DNA from: Arenicola marina
Taxonomy: Eukaryota; Annelida; Polychaeta; Arenicolidae
Assembly (NCBI GenBank): GCA_964019135.1
Contig: OZ025260.1
Coordinates: 12,146,254-12,210,253 of the forward strand
Length of the DNA: 64,000 nucleotides
Reading direction: 5' to 3'
Numbering within the stretch: the first letter of the stretch is position 1; the number at the start of each line of letters is the position of its first letter. The notes under the pieces are model-generated. The model was not told the origin of the DNA and did no database searches. It saw nothing but the letters and a program-made list of their open reading frames with translations. The translations under genes were made by a program, and so were the position numbers. Positions 11,080-22,122 of the stretch are shown in pieces.

Positions 11080-11410
11080 GCTAATGAGGGTAGTGTGGTT
11101 GTAGGTGGAGTGGGCCTATGTCCTGCTCTCTTTGATACGGGTTAGATGGTCACCACCCTATCAAAGTCTTATTGGAAGGCACACCTTGCTGATGTGTCCC
11201 TACAACCCCTTAACGACCTAATTCAGGTTACTAGTGTGACCGGGCATACTTTACCATATTTAGGTCTCGTAACATTAAAGTTGTCTCTTCCTGATACTAA
11301 ATTGCCCATGTGCCAGTATCCTGTTTTGTTTGTACCTGATACCCCATACACTGAGAAGGTTCCTCTCCTCATAGGAACCCATGTCCTGAGGGATTTCAGT
11401 GACCAGTTAA
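11080..11410 (+). pseudogene. pro: Gypsy aspartic protease, stop in active site
   Basis: The retropepsin signature ALFDTG is at 11125-11142 and is followed at once by TAG (11143-11145), then MVTTLS, which fits the usual flap-side sequence. About 80 residues later LLIGTHVLRDF (about 11370-11402) matches the conserved ILGxD/IIGxN-type C-terminal block of gypsy proteases. It is in the same frame as gag, so gag and pol were probably one open frame in the parent element. The stop directly after the catalytic triad kills it. Confidence 0.85.
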
Positions 11411-12010
11411 GGGCACAGTTTGGTGTTCGTTTCTTACAGAGGTGTCCGTTGCCCCAACCTGTCCATCTAGCTATTGCTTCCCTAAATTTGCAGCAACGTC
11501 ACCTTGAGAGGTCAGGAGGTGTCTATGAAGTGGTCAGGTGTCAGGGAGTTCGTCGAGTTGATCCAGGTCACTGTGTGACCGTTCTGGGTAAAGTTAACGT
11601 GACAGTTCCTGTAACCACTCAGATTGCCTTAGTTGAAGAAAGTAAGGAGTTGAAAGCTAAAGGCATTGAAGTCACTCCTGGAGTGATAGGGTTGGAGGGT
11701 CAAGTTCAGTATGTATCTGTGCAATTAATCAATATAGGTGATCGATGTGTCGACATTCAGTCTGGGTTCCCTATCTGTAGTCTTCATGTGGCTCGTTTAG
11801 AGGCAAAGTCCTTGGATTGGGGCGACAGTCCTAGTCGTCCTGATCTGGGTCATTTAGCCGGTGATGCTGCAACAGAAGCTCAGAAGTTTCTCAAGTCATG
11901 GTCGCATATATTCTCTGACAGTCCTTCCGACTTGGGTCATACCACCCTACAGACCCACCGTATTGACCTTGTTGATGAGACTCCATTTAAAGGCCGCGTC
12001 GCATACCTCC
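11411..12010 (+). pseudogene. pol: Gypsy protease-RT linker and RT N terminus
   Basis: This is the uninterrupted continuation of the protease frame. It contains a poorly conserved linker and ends with an HTTLQTHRIDLVDETPFKGR block, the typical entry to a gypsy RT (HxIDxGDxxP-like). The frame is lost at about 12000-12010; the matching IPPSLYVEVRQHLQQML continues one frame over, showing a short indel. Confidence 0.8.
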
Positions 12011-12568
12011 CTCACTTTATGTTGAGGTACGTCAGCACTTGCAGCAAATGCTAGATTTGGGTGTAATTAAACCTTCACAAAGTCCTTGGGCATCCAATAT
12101 TGTGTTAGTTAGGAAGAAGGATGGTTCCCTTCGTTTCTGTGTCGACTACTCTCGCCTAAACCAACGCACTATCTCATATGCTTATGCTATACCTAAAATA
12201 GATGAAATTGTGCAGTCTTTGAGAGGAGCAAAGTGGTTTTCAAGTGGTTACTGGCAAATGGACATCGCTGATGAACACAAGGAGAGAACTGCGTTTACCA
12301 CAGGGCCCCTAGGGTTGTTCGAATTCCACAGACTCCCTTTCGGGTTAAAAGCAGCCCCCTCGTCATTTCAGGGTTTAATGCATCATGTTCTAGGGGACCT
12401 GCATCGTAAAATTTGTATTGTATATCTTGACGATATTATAGTGTTTGGGTCTACTTCTGAGCAGAAACTGAAGAATCTAGAACTAGTCTTTCAACGCCTA
12501 CATGGTGCCGGATTGAAGCTAAATACTCAGAAATGTGAATTCTTTCAAACAAAAACTAAGTACCTATA
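12005..12568 (+). pseudogene. pol: Gypsy reverse transcriptase, fingers/palm
   Basis: The frame contains the RT blocks in order: GVIKPSQSPWAS, VLVRKKDGSLRFCVDYSRLN, IPKIDEI, WFSSGYWQMDI (normally F/S-SxLDLxSGYxQ; SLDL is missing here by a short deletion), KTAF-like KERTAFTTGPLGLFEF, LPFGLKAAPSSFQ and the catalytic YLDDIIVFG at about 12423. It ends at a stop at 12566-12568 where a few bases are missing. The metal-binding DD is intact, but the first catalytic Asp region is altered (MDI retained). Confidence 0.92.
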
Positions 12569-12574
12569 GTATCT

Positions 12575-13369
12575 GAAGAGGGTATAGAATGCGACCCGGA
12601 GAAGTTGCGGGCTGTCCGAGAGTGGCCTGTACCCTCTAATGTCAATGAATTGCAGCGGTTCCTTGGGTTCGCTGGGTTCTATAGGAAATTTGTGCAGCAT
12701 TTTTCCAAGATTGCACACCCTCTGTTTGGCCTCTTAGGTTCCACGTCCCATGGAAAGTCCAGGAAGGGTCAGAATGTCCCTTGGCACTGGGATAAAGACC
12801 ACGAGGAAGCCTTCGAAACCATGAAGTTGCGGTTAACTTCACCCCCCACGCTCATTTATCCAAATTTTGATGAACCGTTTGTGCTATATGTAGATGCCAG
12901 CAGGAAGGGTCTTGGCTGTGTCTTGGGTCAGGAGGTGGAAGGGAAGTTTCACCCTGTAGCTTATGGGAGCCGCACTCTGAGAGGTGCGGAAGTGAACTAT
13001 AGCGCCCACAAGCTTGAATTCCTATCCCTTAAGTGGGCTATTACACAGCATTTTTACGACTACTTGTATGGGCACAAATTCACTGTTTTTACTGATCACA
13101 ACCCGCTCGCATATCTCCTCACGAAAGCCAAGCTGGACGCCACTGGGTATCGCTGGATGGCAGAGCTGGGAGTTTTTGATTTCATTGTTAAGTACAAGCC
13201 TGGCAAAACCTATGTGGATGCCGATGCGCTGTCTCGTCAGTCTAGTCAGGGAGACTGTGAGATAATTACACGGGACATGTTCCATGCTCTCTATCCAGAA
13301 GGAGATCGGGAGGAAGAAATTGGGCTCATTGAGTCCCTAAGCCTCCCTGTTCACGCTGTCCCCCCTTGA
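12575..13369 (+). pseudogene. pol: Gypsy RT connection and RNase H
   Basis: After an indel at about 12570 the RT thumb continues (VSEEGIECDPEKLRAV, LQRFLGFAGFYRKFV). The RNase H domain follows with its acidic residues in place: YVDAS (about 12890), the Glu in KLEFLSLKWAI (about 13012), TDHNPL (about 13094) and DADALSR (about 13219). The frame is open for about 260 codons, then hits TGA at 13367. This is the best preserved part of the element. Confidence 0.93.
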
Positions 13370-13399
13370 TAGTGTCGCAGGAAGTCAGCTGTTTGCTAG

Positions 13400-15069
13400 T
13401 ATTGATTGGGAACATGAGCAAGGAATGGACCCGTTGATTTCTAAAGTGTCAGTCTTCATAGCTAGTGGTGATAAACCCTCATACAAAGAGACCCAAGCCG
13501 CTGATCCGGCTCTTAGAGCCTTTCTTCATCAGTGGTCAAGGTATTTAGTTAAGGATGGCATTTTGTACAGACAGGTGCAGACCAAAACTGGTCAAGTTTT
13601 CCAGTTAGTGCTTCCTGAGAAGTACCGTGACTTGGCGTTTACAAACTTGCATGATCGAATGGGTCATATAGGGAAATCTCGCACCCTGTCTCTATTTCAA
13701 GAACGGTTTTTTTGGCCCGGGATGAGTTCCTTCATTGACAGAAAAGTCAAAATGTGTACGCTGTATCCAGGCAAAAGCCCACAACTGCCTGGCGCTGCCC
13801 CTTTGCGAAGTATAATCACCTCTCAGCTTATGGAGTTGGTAAGTATAGACTTCCTCAAACTTGAACCATCAAAAGGGGGTTACGAAAATATTTTAATTAT
13901 TACTGATCACTTCACGAAGTATGCTCAGGCTGTACCTACTCGCAACCAAACCGCTCAAACCACTGGAAAAGTAATCTTCGAAAACTATTTCGTCCACTAT
14001 GGATTCCAGAAGCGTATCCACTCGGACCAGGGGAGACATTTTGAAAGTAACATAATTCAGCAGCTGTGCCAAATTACTGGAGTAAAAAATCTAGAAATAC
14101 ACCATATCATCCCATGGGGAACGGTATTTCAGAACGGTTTAATCGTACACTTCTGAACATGTTGCGTTGTCTGTCCCCCGAACAGAAAGTGGACTGGAAG
14201 AGTGAAGTCGCCAGTTTGGTGCATGCTTATAATGCAACTTGCCACGAGTCGACAGGGTTCAGTCCCTTCTTCTTAATGTTCGGTAGACGGCCGAGGTTAC
14301 CTGTAAACATTTTGTTATCAAAGGATGAGATGCCGGCAGAGGCATCGCGAGCTAGTTTAAAGGATAAACTGGCTCGAGCCTATGAGCAGAATTAGCTACA
14401 AGGAAAGCAGGACAACGCCAAAAACTACAATATGACCTACGCATTAGAGGTGCAACAGTAGAAGTTGGAGATCGTGTATTAGTTAAGAATGTTGGGTTCA
14501 AGGGTGCCCACAAATTAGCTGACAAGTGGCAACCTGATGTTTATGTTGTTGCTAAGCAGCCTAACTCAGATATTCCTGTATATATCATGCACAAAGAGGA
14601 TGACAGGGCTAAAACTTGTACATTGCACCGAAATATGTTATTGCCCTTATGTTTACCGCTGGCTGTGTCTGAAGAGTCCGGGTCAGCATTCAGGATTGTT
14701 CCTGATACTAGTATCGTCTTAGAGACGGTAGTAGATGAGGAGCAGGAGGCTCATAATGATGTATCCGATCGTGTACAGACTGATGATGAGCCAGAGTTAA
14801 GACTGTATTCGTCAGTCTCGGATGAGGAATATCCTGTTGACATGTCACAGCCAAAGAGGCATCGGAGAGCTCCAGCTCGTTATCGGGATCCTAATGTTGT
14901 ATCCCAATTAGATGTATTAGTTAAGAACAAATTTGAGTATCCAGCGTATCTAGACCATGTTATGGGTTTAGAAAAAGTGAAACTTTGTTCAGAGTTATTA
15001 AGTAAAAACCTTGAAGATACTGTACTTCGTCAAAGTTTAGACTGTTTAATTAAGCGGTACTTAGTATAG
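13400..15069 (+). pseudogene. int: Gypsy integrase and C-terminal tail
   Basis: Three frames make up the integrase. 13425-14100 has the zinc domain: His pair in LHDRMGHIG, then CTLY, where the second Cys of the CxxC is Tyr (TAT at 13764). It is followed by the first two catalytic Asp blocks, SIDFLKLE (about 13845) and HSDQGRHF (about 14020). After a frameshift near 14090 comes TPYHPMGNGISERFNR with the catalytic Glu (about 14131), then LVHAYNATCHESTGFSPFFL. A further shift at about 14393 leads to VEVGDRVLVKN and KLADKW, a GPY/F-like module, and then a Glu/Asp-rich tail ending at TAG 15067. The HHCC zinc site is broken by C-to-Y, besides the frame breaks. Confidence 0.92.
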
Positions 15070-15471
15070 ACATTAATTGTCAATGTCTTATTCTTGAAAT
15101 GACTGGTTGCGTATGTGATTAATTGTCTATTGGTCATTAATACAGATAAGTACCTATTATGTTCGTTTTCACTGTTAAATGTATGTCAGTGTCACTTCCA
15201 CTGTGCCAGTGGCCGATGCTGTGCAAATGTGTCAAGTGTCATTTACTGTCGATATATTCAATCAATCGAATCCACAATGTATTCATCCCATGCTAATAGT
15301 CGCTGTTACTGTACTTATATATTAAGGAAAAACAACTGATGTGTCTGTAAGGCTACCCACCGTAATCTGATAGTTTCAATAATATTGAACGGTGCATTGG
15401 ATTGTGGTACTGTTGGTAATATAACAGAATCGAAATTGTCAGGGGACAATTATTTTCCTGATGGGGGGTGG
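15070..15471 (+). other. Gypsy 3' untranslated region with polypurine tract
   Basis: No env-like or other coding region is recognisable between the integrase stop and the LTR. The purine run ATGGGGGGTGG (about 15461-15471) directly abuts the LTR start and is the expected plus-strand primer site. Confidence 0.7.
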
Positions 15472-15688
15472 TGTAACGGAGTGAAATATCCTTCCTGTAG
15501 ATATTATTACAAATCTGTATTTACTTTGTATCATGCCAGTACCTACCCATTTGGTGTTCTCTGGTTTTGTCACGTAACGATTTGTTTATGGGAGTGTCTG
15601 CCGCCATGTGGATTTTGTTTGTACACGGGACCAATTAAAACGTCATAATTAGGTCAGAGCAAAGCATGTCGGGAGTGAGTTTCCTCCC

Positions 15689-15696
15689 TATATAAG
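15689..15696 (+). promoter_or_regulatory. TATA box of gypsy LTR
   Basis: TATATAAG lies 217 bp into the LTR and about 150 bp before the AATAAA, a normal U3 position for an LTR promoter. Confidence 0.6.
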
Positions 15697-15838
15697 ATGT
15701 TGCGCGCGGGTTTCTCGTCCCTCTCTCAACTCAGTCCTCACCAGACCGGGTGCGGCCGCCACAAAGGCCCCAGTGGGCTGGAACCTTCTCCTTGTGTGGC
15801 GTGGAGAGGGCACGACAGGATAGGGCCTTTTATAGACC

Positions 15839-15844
15839 AATAAA
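15839..15844 (+). promoter_or_regulatory. Polyadenylation signal of gypsy LTR
   Basis: AATAAA is followed within about 20-60 bp by a GT-rich stretch (TTGCTGTTGTTGTGTG), as expected for an R/U5 cleavage site. Confidence 0.6.
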
Positions 15845-15910
15845 ATCATCGCTGCCAGCCAGCACATCAGTGATCCGTTGCTGTTGTTGTGTGCCGTAGG
15901 CCCCGTTACA

Positions 15911-16277
15911 TATATAAACCCAACTCGACGATTGATTAAATGTTGGCATCTGTCGACATTTTTCTACTTAGGGTCAGGAAAGTTTGCGAAGTGCATATTA
16001 CGCATGCTTTATTGTGGCAGACTTTTCATGAAACTATCATTGTATACATATGTTTATTAGGCCATGGGTCCATGGTACACCACATTTACACATTATTTGG
16101 TAACATTGTGAGTCGTCCATAAAAAAAGCGGTCGACAAGTGGCCGAGACAACAACAAAGTGGTCAAGAAATACACAGCCATTTGTGAACTATTTCAGATG
16201 GTAAACACAACAGCACGCACGCCATTGACAATAGACAATAAACAACAGCGCGTTCAAGGGAAAATTCAAGAATAGTT
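15911..16277. repeat. Segmental module M2, left copy
   Basis: It matches 47220-47545 in the same orientation (AACCCAACTCGACGATTGAT, TTCTACTTAGGGTCAGGA, ACAGCCATT...GAACTATTTCAGATGG). The right copy has about 35 extra bases after GGCATCTGTC, and the left copy has extra sequence around 16010-16060. It joins array A at 16278. Confidence 0.85.
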
Positions 16278-19200
16278 GCCCGTCTTAAAGAGATCCACTG
16301 GAACTCATGGGCGTGAACACACGCCTCCACGTCCGTCGTTAGTCACCCGTCTTAAAGGGATCAACTATAACTCATTGGGGTGAACACACGCCTCCACGTC
16401 CGTCGTTAGTCCCCCGTCTTAAAGGGATCAACTATAACTCATTGGGGTGAACACACGCCTCCACATCCGTCGTTAGTCACCCTTCTTAAAGGGATCAACT
16501 ACAACTCATTGGGGTGAACACACGCCTCCACGTCCGTCGTTAGTCACCCGTCTTAAAGGGATCAACTATAACTCATTGGGGTGAACACACGCCTCCACGT
16601 CCGTCGTTAGTCGCCCGTCTTAAAGGGATCAACTATAACTCATTGGGGTGAACACACGCCTCCACATCCGTCGTTAGTCAGCCGTCTTAAACAGATCCAC
16701 TATAACTCATTGGCGTGAACACACGCCTCCACGTCCGTCGTTAGTCACCCGTCTTAAAGGGATCAACTATAACTCATTGGGGTGAACACACGCCTCCACG
16801 TCCGTCGTTAGTCACCAGTCTTAAAGGGATCAACTATAACTCATTGGCGTGAACACACGCCTCCACGTCCGTCGTTAGTCGCCCGTCTTAAAGGGATCAA
16901 CTATAACTCATTGGCGTGAACACACGCCTCCACGTCCGTCGTTAGTCGCCCGTCTTAAAAGGATCAACTATAACTCATTGGCGTGAACACACGCCTCCAC
17001 GTCCGTCGTTAGTCGCCTGTCTTAAAGGGATCCACTATAACTCATTGGCGTGAACACACGCCTCCACGTCCGTCGTTAGTCGCCCGTCTTAAAGGGATCC
17101 ACCATAAATCATTGGCGTTAACACACGCCTCCACGTCCGTCGTTAGTCACCCGTCTTAAAGGGATCAACTATAACTCATTGGCGTGAACACACGCCTCCA
17201 CGTCCGTCGTTAGTCACCCGTCTTAAAGGGATCAACTATAACTCATTGGGGTGAACACACGCCTCCACGTCCGTCGTTAGTCACCCGTCTTAAAGGGATC
17301 AACTATAAATCATTGGGGTGAACACACGCCTCCACGTCCGTCGTTAGTCGCCCGTCTTAAAGGGATCAACTATAACTCATTGGGGTGAACACACGCCTCC
17401 ACATCCGTCGTTAGTCAGCCGTCTTAAACAGATCCACTATAACTCATTGGCGTGAACACACGCCTCCACGTCCGTCGTTAGTCACCCGTCTTAAAGGGAT
17501 CAACTATAACTCATTGGGGTGAACACACGCCTCCACGTCCGTCGTTAGTCACCAGTCTTAAAGGGATCAACTATAACTCATTGGCGTGAACACACGCCTC
17601 CACGTCCGTCGTTAGTCGCCCGTCTTAAAGGGATCAACTATAACTCATTGGCGTTAACACACGCCTCCACGTCCGTCCTTAGTCGCCTGTCTTAAAGGGA
17701 TCCACTATAACTCATTGGCGTCAACACACGCCTCCACGTCCTTCGTTAGTCACCCGTCTTAAAGGGATCAACTATAACTCATTGGCGTGAACACACGCCT
17801 CCACGTCCGTCGTTAGTCGCCCGTCTTAAAAGGATCAACTATAACTCATTGGCGTGAACACACGCCTCCACGTCCGTCGTTAGTCGCCTGTCTTAAAGGG
17901 ATCCACTATAACTCATTGGCGTGAACACACGCCTCCACGTCCGTCGTTAGTCGCCCGTCTTAAAGGGATCCACCATAAATCATTGGCGTTAACACACGCC
18001 TCCACGTCCGTCGTTAGTCACCCGTCTTAAAGGGATCAACTATAACTCATTGGCGTGAACACACGCCTCCACGTCCGTCGTTAGTCACCCGTCTTAAAGG
18101 GATCAACTATAACTCATTGGGGTGAACACACGCCGCCACGTCCGTCGTTAGTCGCCCGTCTTAAAGGGATCCACTATAAGCCATTGGCGTGAACACACGC
18201 CTCCACGTCTGTCGTTAGTCGCCCGTCTTAACGGGATCCACTATAAGCCATTGGCGTGAACACACGCCTCCACGTCCGTCGTTAGTCACCCGTCTTAAAG
18301 AGATCCACAATAAGCCATTGGCGTGAACACACGCCTCCACGTCTGTCGTTAGTCACCCATCTTAAAGGGATCCACCATAAGCCATTGGCGTGGACACACG
18401 CCTCCATGTCCGTCGTTAGTCGCCCGTCTTAAAGGGATCCACTATAACTCATTGGCGTGAACACACGCCTCCACGTCCGTCGTTAGTCGCCCGTCTTAAA
18501 GGGATCCACTGTAAGTCATTGGCGTGAACACACGCCTCCACGTCCGTCGTTAGTCGCCCGTCTTAAAGGGATCCACTGTAAGTCATTGGCGTGAACACAC
18601 GCCTCCACGTCCGTCGTTAGTCGCCCGTCTTAAAGGGATCCACTATAACTCATTGGCGTGAACACACGCCTCCACGTCCGTCGTTAGTCACCCGTCTTAA
18701 AGGGATCCACTATAACTCATTGGCGTGAACACACGCCTCCACGTCCGTCGTTATTCACCCATCTTAAAGGGATCCACTATAAGCCACTGGCGTCAACACA
18801 CGCCTCCACGTCCGTCGTTAGTCGCCCGTCTTAAAGGGATCCACTATGAGCCATTGGCGTAAACACACGCCTCCACGTCCGTCGCTAGTCGCGCGTCTTG
18901 AAGGGATCCACTATAACTCATTGGCGTGAACACACGCCTCCACGTCCGTCGTTAGCGCCCGTCTTAAAGGGATCCACTATAGCTCATTTGCGTGAACACA
19001 CGCCTCCACGTCCGTCGCTAGTCGCGCGTCTTGAAGGGATTCACTGTAACTCATTGCCGTCAACACACGCCTCCACGTCCTTCGCTAGTCGCGCGTCTTG
19101 AAGGGATCCACTGTGACTCATTGGCGTTAACACACGCCTCCACGTCCGTCGTTAGTCGCGCGTCTTAAAGAGATCCACTATAACTCATTTGCGTCAACAC

Positions 19201-19438
19201 ACGCCTCCACGTCCGTCGCTAGTCGCGCGTCTTGAAGGGATCCACTATAACTCATTGGCGTCAACACACGCCTCCACGCCCGTCGTTAGTCGCGCGTCTT
19301 AAAGAGATCCACTATAACTCATTGGCGTTAACACACGCCTCCACGTCCGTCGTTAGTCGCCCGTCTTAAAGGGATCCACTATAACTCATTGGCGTGAACA
19401 CACGCCTCCACGTCCGTCGTTAGGCGCCCGTCTTAAAG
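16278..19438. repeat. 67-bp satellite array A, about 47 units
   Basis: The unit is 67 bp and reads in parts CCCGTCTTAAAGGGATCCAC, TATAACTCATTGGCGTGAAC, ACACGCCTCCACGTCCGTCG, TTAGTCG. Each unit carries a short inverted repeat GGCGTG-AACA-CACGCC and many carry GGATCC (BamHI). Variant units repeat at longer intervals: the TAAACAGATCC variant at 16681 and 17418 is 737 bp apart (11 units); the ACCATAAATCATT variant is 871 bp apart (13 units). Units near the right end (18.9-19.4 kb) are more diverged. Short open frames in the array are artefacts. No spacers exist, so this is not CRISPR. Confidence 0.96.
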
Positions 19439-20118
19439 TTTACATGACGTTACTACGATGTGATTAGAGCAATGGTTGTTATCTTGTTTACACACTAGTA
19501 GAGAGAGAAAGCGGACATTTGTGATATTTTAAAACTTGCGACCGAGAGGGGGCTCTGAAAAGGTGCGCTCGTAGTGCGGGTTCTCCGGAAAAAAATACCC
19601 CTTCCGATCGGATTTTGGCGGTGAATACGGGGGGGGTGAGCTTTACCGCGGAACCCCCCCCCCCAAACCCAGCAGTATATAAGTACACCCCCGGGGGGGG
19701 GGTGTAATTTAAGAAATCGTTCAATACATTTCAAAGATTTGGACAGGAGAGGGAGGGGGGGGAGGGGGGGGGGTGCGCACCCAAGCCCCCCCCCCTCCCT
19801 TCTCTGTCCGTCGAGTTAGCTGCCTGTGTTATTGACAGGGTTTCCCCGAGGCTGTTATACAAATCCATATTCTGTTACTGAAAAGCACATTGGAGGCAAC
19901 AGTAACGGCATACTCCAGGGCGTATCGGATCTTTCCAATTTCCGACTTTAACAGTGTATCTTTCCAACTCGACTTTAAAGCAGGTGTCAGACCTAAATCT
20001 AATCGCGATCTACGAACGTTTACAACCCGCCCCCATCAATGTCGAGCAGCGCGCCATTTTGCCGGAGCAAGTGACGTGTATTGTGACCTTTTGAGTTGCA
20101 ACCCTTTATGCCCGCATG
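19439..20118. repeat. Segmental module M3, left copy
   Basis: It matches 47804-48331 in the same orientation, including TAGAGCAATGGTTGTTATCT, ACCCCTTCCGATCGGAT, TTGGACAGGAGAGGGAGG and GTGACGTGTATTGTGACCTT. The left copy has about 145 bp more between GAAAAGCA and TCAATGTCGAGCAGC (about 19885-20035). The module contains several long G and C runs (see 19625-19800). No protein is recognisable; the short minus-strand frames over the G/C runs are artefacts. Confidence 0.85.
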
Positions 20119-20445
20119 GCTTGTCATAAGTGGGTGCAGGCCTACGTGCCCAAGTTCCCCGCACGGTGGCGCTACACAAGCTCCGCTTTTACCGCTGCTG
20201 TCGGCCTGTGGCAAACTTCAGTACTCTTGACTATTACCTATCAATCTTGCCACGCGCCACCATTCCGGCTCTGGGGTAAGCTTTTACAACATTGAACATG
20301 TTGTGTTAAAAGTTGTTATTACTGACAGAGGTCAAAGTTAAAAGTCACAGAGATTTTTTGAGAAAAAATCTAACAACGCGGACGTATATCTCGGTAAATA
20401 TTGGAGCTAGGGATTTAGCGGCACCACGCTGAAATGAGTGACGAA
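20119..20445. other. Gene-free stretch between M3 and M4
   Basis: I see no coding or structural feature here. It separates modules M3 and M4 in the left copy by only about 330 bp, against about 6.2 kb in the right copy. Confidence 0.4.
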
Positions 20446-20927
20446 GGCTACTTCCAGTGATGAAGGCTGCTCGGCGGGACGGAAAAAAGGCAAGTGTGTC
20501 GGGAAATAAACTAAAAGTAGATGGAAAGGCATATACCGTTAACTCTATTAGTTCTCTTCCCACTCACTGGGTTGAATCTATGTCACAGTAAATTATAACT
20601 GTTATTTGGATTTTTGATACGACCCGGAGTTAGCAGGTGCCCCCAAACATGTATCCGAAGGCCGTGTTGTTTGAGTTAATCAAGTTAATTGAGCAGAACT
20701 TGGCGCCCCTGAGCTGCACGTTTAGTGAGCTCAAATTAATGTACCTGGTTAGGTTCGGCTCCCGTGGCTGTCGTGTTACCACTGTTACCACAATGGAGCA
20801 ACAGACTTAAAAGATTTGCACACCATGTTGTTAACTTTTGTATCCCAGTTCATGTTTCTGGTGATAGTGACACCAAGATGGCTATGACTATCTACGCGCC
20901 GTATTTAGGTTAAATCCAGGTACAAGT
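20446..20927. repeat. Segmental module M4, left (uninterrupted) copy
   Basis: It matches 54496-54731 plus 55528-55775 in the same orientation (GATGAAGGCTGCTCGGCGGG, TTCCCACTCACTGGGTTGAA, CTGCACGTTTAGTGAGCTCA, ACACCAAGATGG). The left copy is continuous across the point where the right copy has about 800 bp inserted, so it represents the pre-insertion state. No coding frame is recognisable. Confidence 0.85.
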
Positions 20928-21530
20928 TCTTTAGTTCTTTAGGTCTCTTAAGCTTCTTACTTTAAAGTCATATACACTTCTTTCTTCGGATTAAAAGTTA
21001 TACTCCACTGGGACATGCATGTTCACACTTATCATGTTCACCATGTTCAGGTTACACACCAATAGGTCGTGCGTAGAAAAGTATATACCGTCAAGTAGTG
21101 CCTAAAATATGATCGTATAACAGGGTTATATGGTTACTGGTTACTTCTTTCTTTGTATATATTGTTTCTTTTACTAATGTTTGGCCAGATTATGCCTGTT
21201 GCATTAATCTGTGGCGTATTTAATCATGCTTGCGGAAGTTATGGGTGCGTGGTTCGGTCGACCTCATCACATGCTGATTCGCTGGGTGTTTAATTTTCGG
21301 CGGGTCGCGCTAGGGGGGTGTGATTATATTTCTTCAACATCGTGTGCCCATGCATCATTCTTGATTGAGGAATATTTGTTTAATTTCACATTTCGTCTAA
21401 CAGGTGAGTGTTTCGATATTTTGCACAAAATAGGTATTGCTAACAGAGGCCGGGGCGGATGAGTTCAGACGTTACTATGCCGTCCCATCCCCTAACTGTC
21501 TTACGACAGTAACGTCTTGTTTTCAGGCTA
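20928..21530. other. Gene-free stretch
   Basis: No recognisable coding, RNA or repeat feature was seen. Confidence 0.4.
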
Positions 21531-21640
21531 CAGCACCTACGAAACGCTGTAATTTATTTAATATTCGGCCCAGAAGGTCCCGGTTTAAATTAAACTGTCT
21601 AGCAGGACGACACCCATGCATCAGTCATGCGTCATCAGAC
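21531..21640. repeat. Dispersed short repeat, copy 1
   Basis: It shares CTACGAAACGCTG, GGCCCAGAAGGTCCCG and CAGTCATGCGTCAT with 24282-24392, in the same orientation. The function is unknown. Confidence 0.7.
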
Positions 21641-21659
21641 GTATCTTAAGGTCGTATCT

Positions 21660-22040
21660 TAAAATTGGTTATATTTCAGCAACCTGGGTCAAGGGTCAAG
21701 GTCGTGTCCTTGACTATTGTAAATGTAAAGTGCTCGGCTGTAGCTCGAAAACTAAACAACATCTGAGTACCAAACTTACCCTGGCGGATAGGGGTGACGT
21801 AGCTTATGTCAAATCCAATCACAGCTCGAACCCGGAGTGAGAAACGTAACGGTGCCAGAGGGTCTGGAAGTTGGGGGTTCGAACCCGACTTTTCCAATTT
21901 TTTGGAAATGTTTTCTTGCCTCTAAAGTTTCGGTTACTTTTTGGGACGCCTGGAAGCTGGGGGTTCGAACCCGACTTTTCCAATTTTCTGGATTTTTTCT
22001 CGTACCTCTAAAGTTTCGGTTACTTTTTGGGACTTCGGTT
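21660..22040. repeat. Dispersed repeat with GGTTCGAACCC boxes and 86-bp tandem duplication
   Basis: 21660-21900 matches 23438-23680 (AACCTGGGTCAAGGGTCAAG, CTTGACTATTGTAAATGT, AGCTCGAAAACTAAA). Its 3' part holds GGGGGTTCGAACCCGA, which equals the tRNA B-box consensus, preceded by a loose A-box-like GGTGCCAGAGG. That end is tandemly duplicated with an 86-bp period (CTGGAAG at 21864 and 21950). The box spacing is shorter than in a real tRNA and the T-stem does not pair well, so this may be a SINE remnant but not a tRNA gene. Confidence 0.65.
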
Positions 22041-22122
22041 ACTGTTTGGGACTTCGGTTACTTTTGTGTCCGAACCTTGTTTCGGACACAAAGTAACTGA
22101 AGTCCCAAAGTAACCGAAACTT
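22011..22122. repeat. 112-bp inverted repeat
   Basis: AAGTTTCGGTTACTTT at the left mirrors AAAGTAACCGAAACTT at the right. Between them GGACTTCGGTTACT repeats, and the centre GTGTCCGAAC-CTTG-TTTCGGACAC closes the hairpin. The left arm also contains an 18-19-bp tandem repeat, so the arms are unequal in length. Confidence 0.75.

Larger units (their letters stand above)
10069..15910 (+). mobile_element. Ty3/gypsy LTR retrotransposon, 5'-truncated and inactive
   Basis: The domain order Gag, protease, reverse transcriptase, RNase H, integrase, then polypurine tract and one LTR defines a Ty3/gypsy element. The 5' LTR, primer binding site and start of gag are missing: the element emerges from the 23-bp satellite through a poly-C stretch at about 10010-10030. 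Gag to early RT share one frame, interrupted by in-frame stops at 10732, 10984, 11002 and 11143. Later parts need frame changes near 12005, 12570, 13370-13400, 14090 and 14393. It cannot make a functional polyprotein. The 3' LTR ends exactly where module M2 starts, so it inserted into the duplicated module region; the 47.22-kb paralogue looks like the empty side. Confidence 0.93.
15472..15910 (+). repeat. 3' LTR of the gypsy element (439 bp)
   Basis: The LTR begins TGTAACGG and ends CCGTTACA, an 8-bp inverted repeat with the canonical TG...CA. It contains a TATA box TATATAAG at 15689-15696 and a polyadenylation signal AATAAA at 15839-15844, spaced as expected for U3-R-U5. It is preceded by the polypurine tract. 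No 5' partner exists in the window. The sequence after it, TATATAAACCC, belongs to module M2. Confidence 0.9.

Noticed and set aside
15115..15648. env-like gene of the gypsy element
   Set aside because: Short frames with no signal peptide plus membrane pattern and no recognisable motif; the second overlaps the LTR.
16278..19438. CRISPR array
   Set aside because: 67-bp units abut directly with no unique spacers, no cas genes, and the context is eukaryotic transposons.
21850..21900. tRNA gene
   Set aside because: A B-box word is present, but the T-stem pairs poorly, the A-box distance is too short and there is no anticodon arm.
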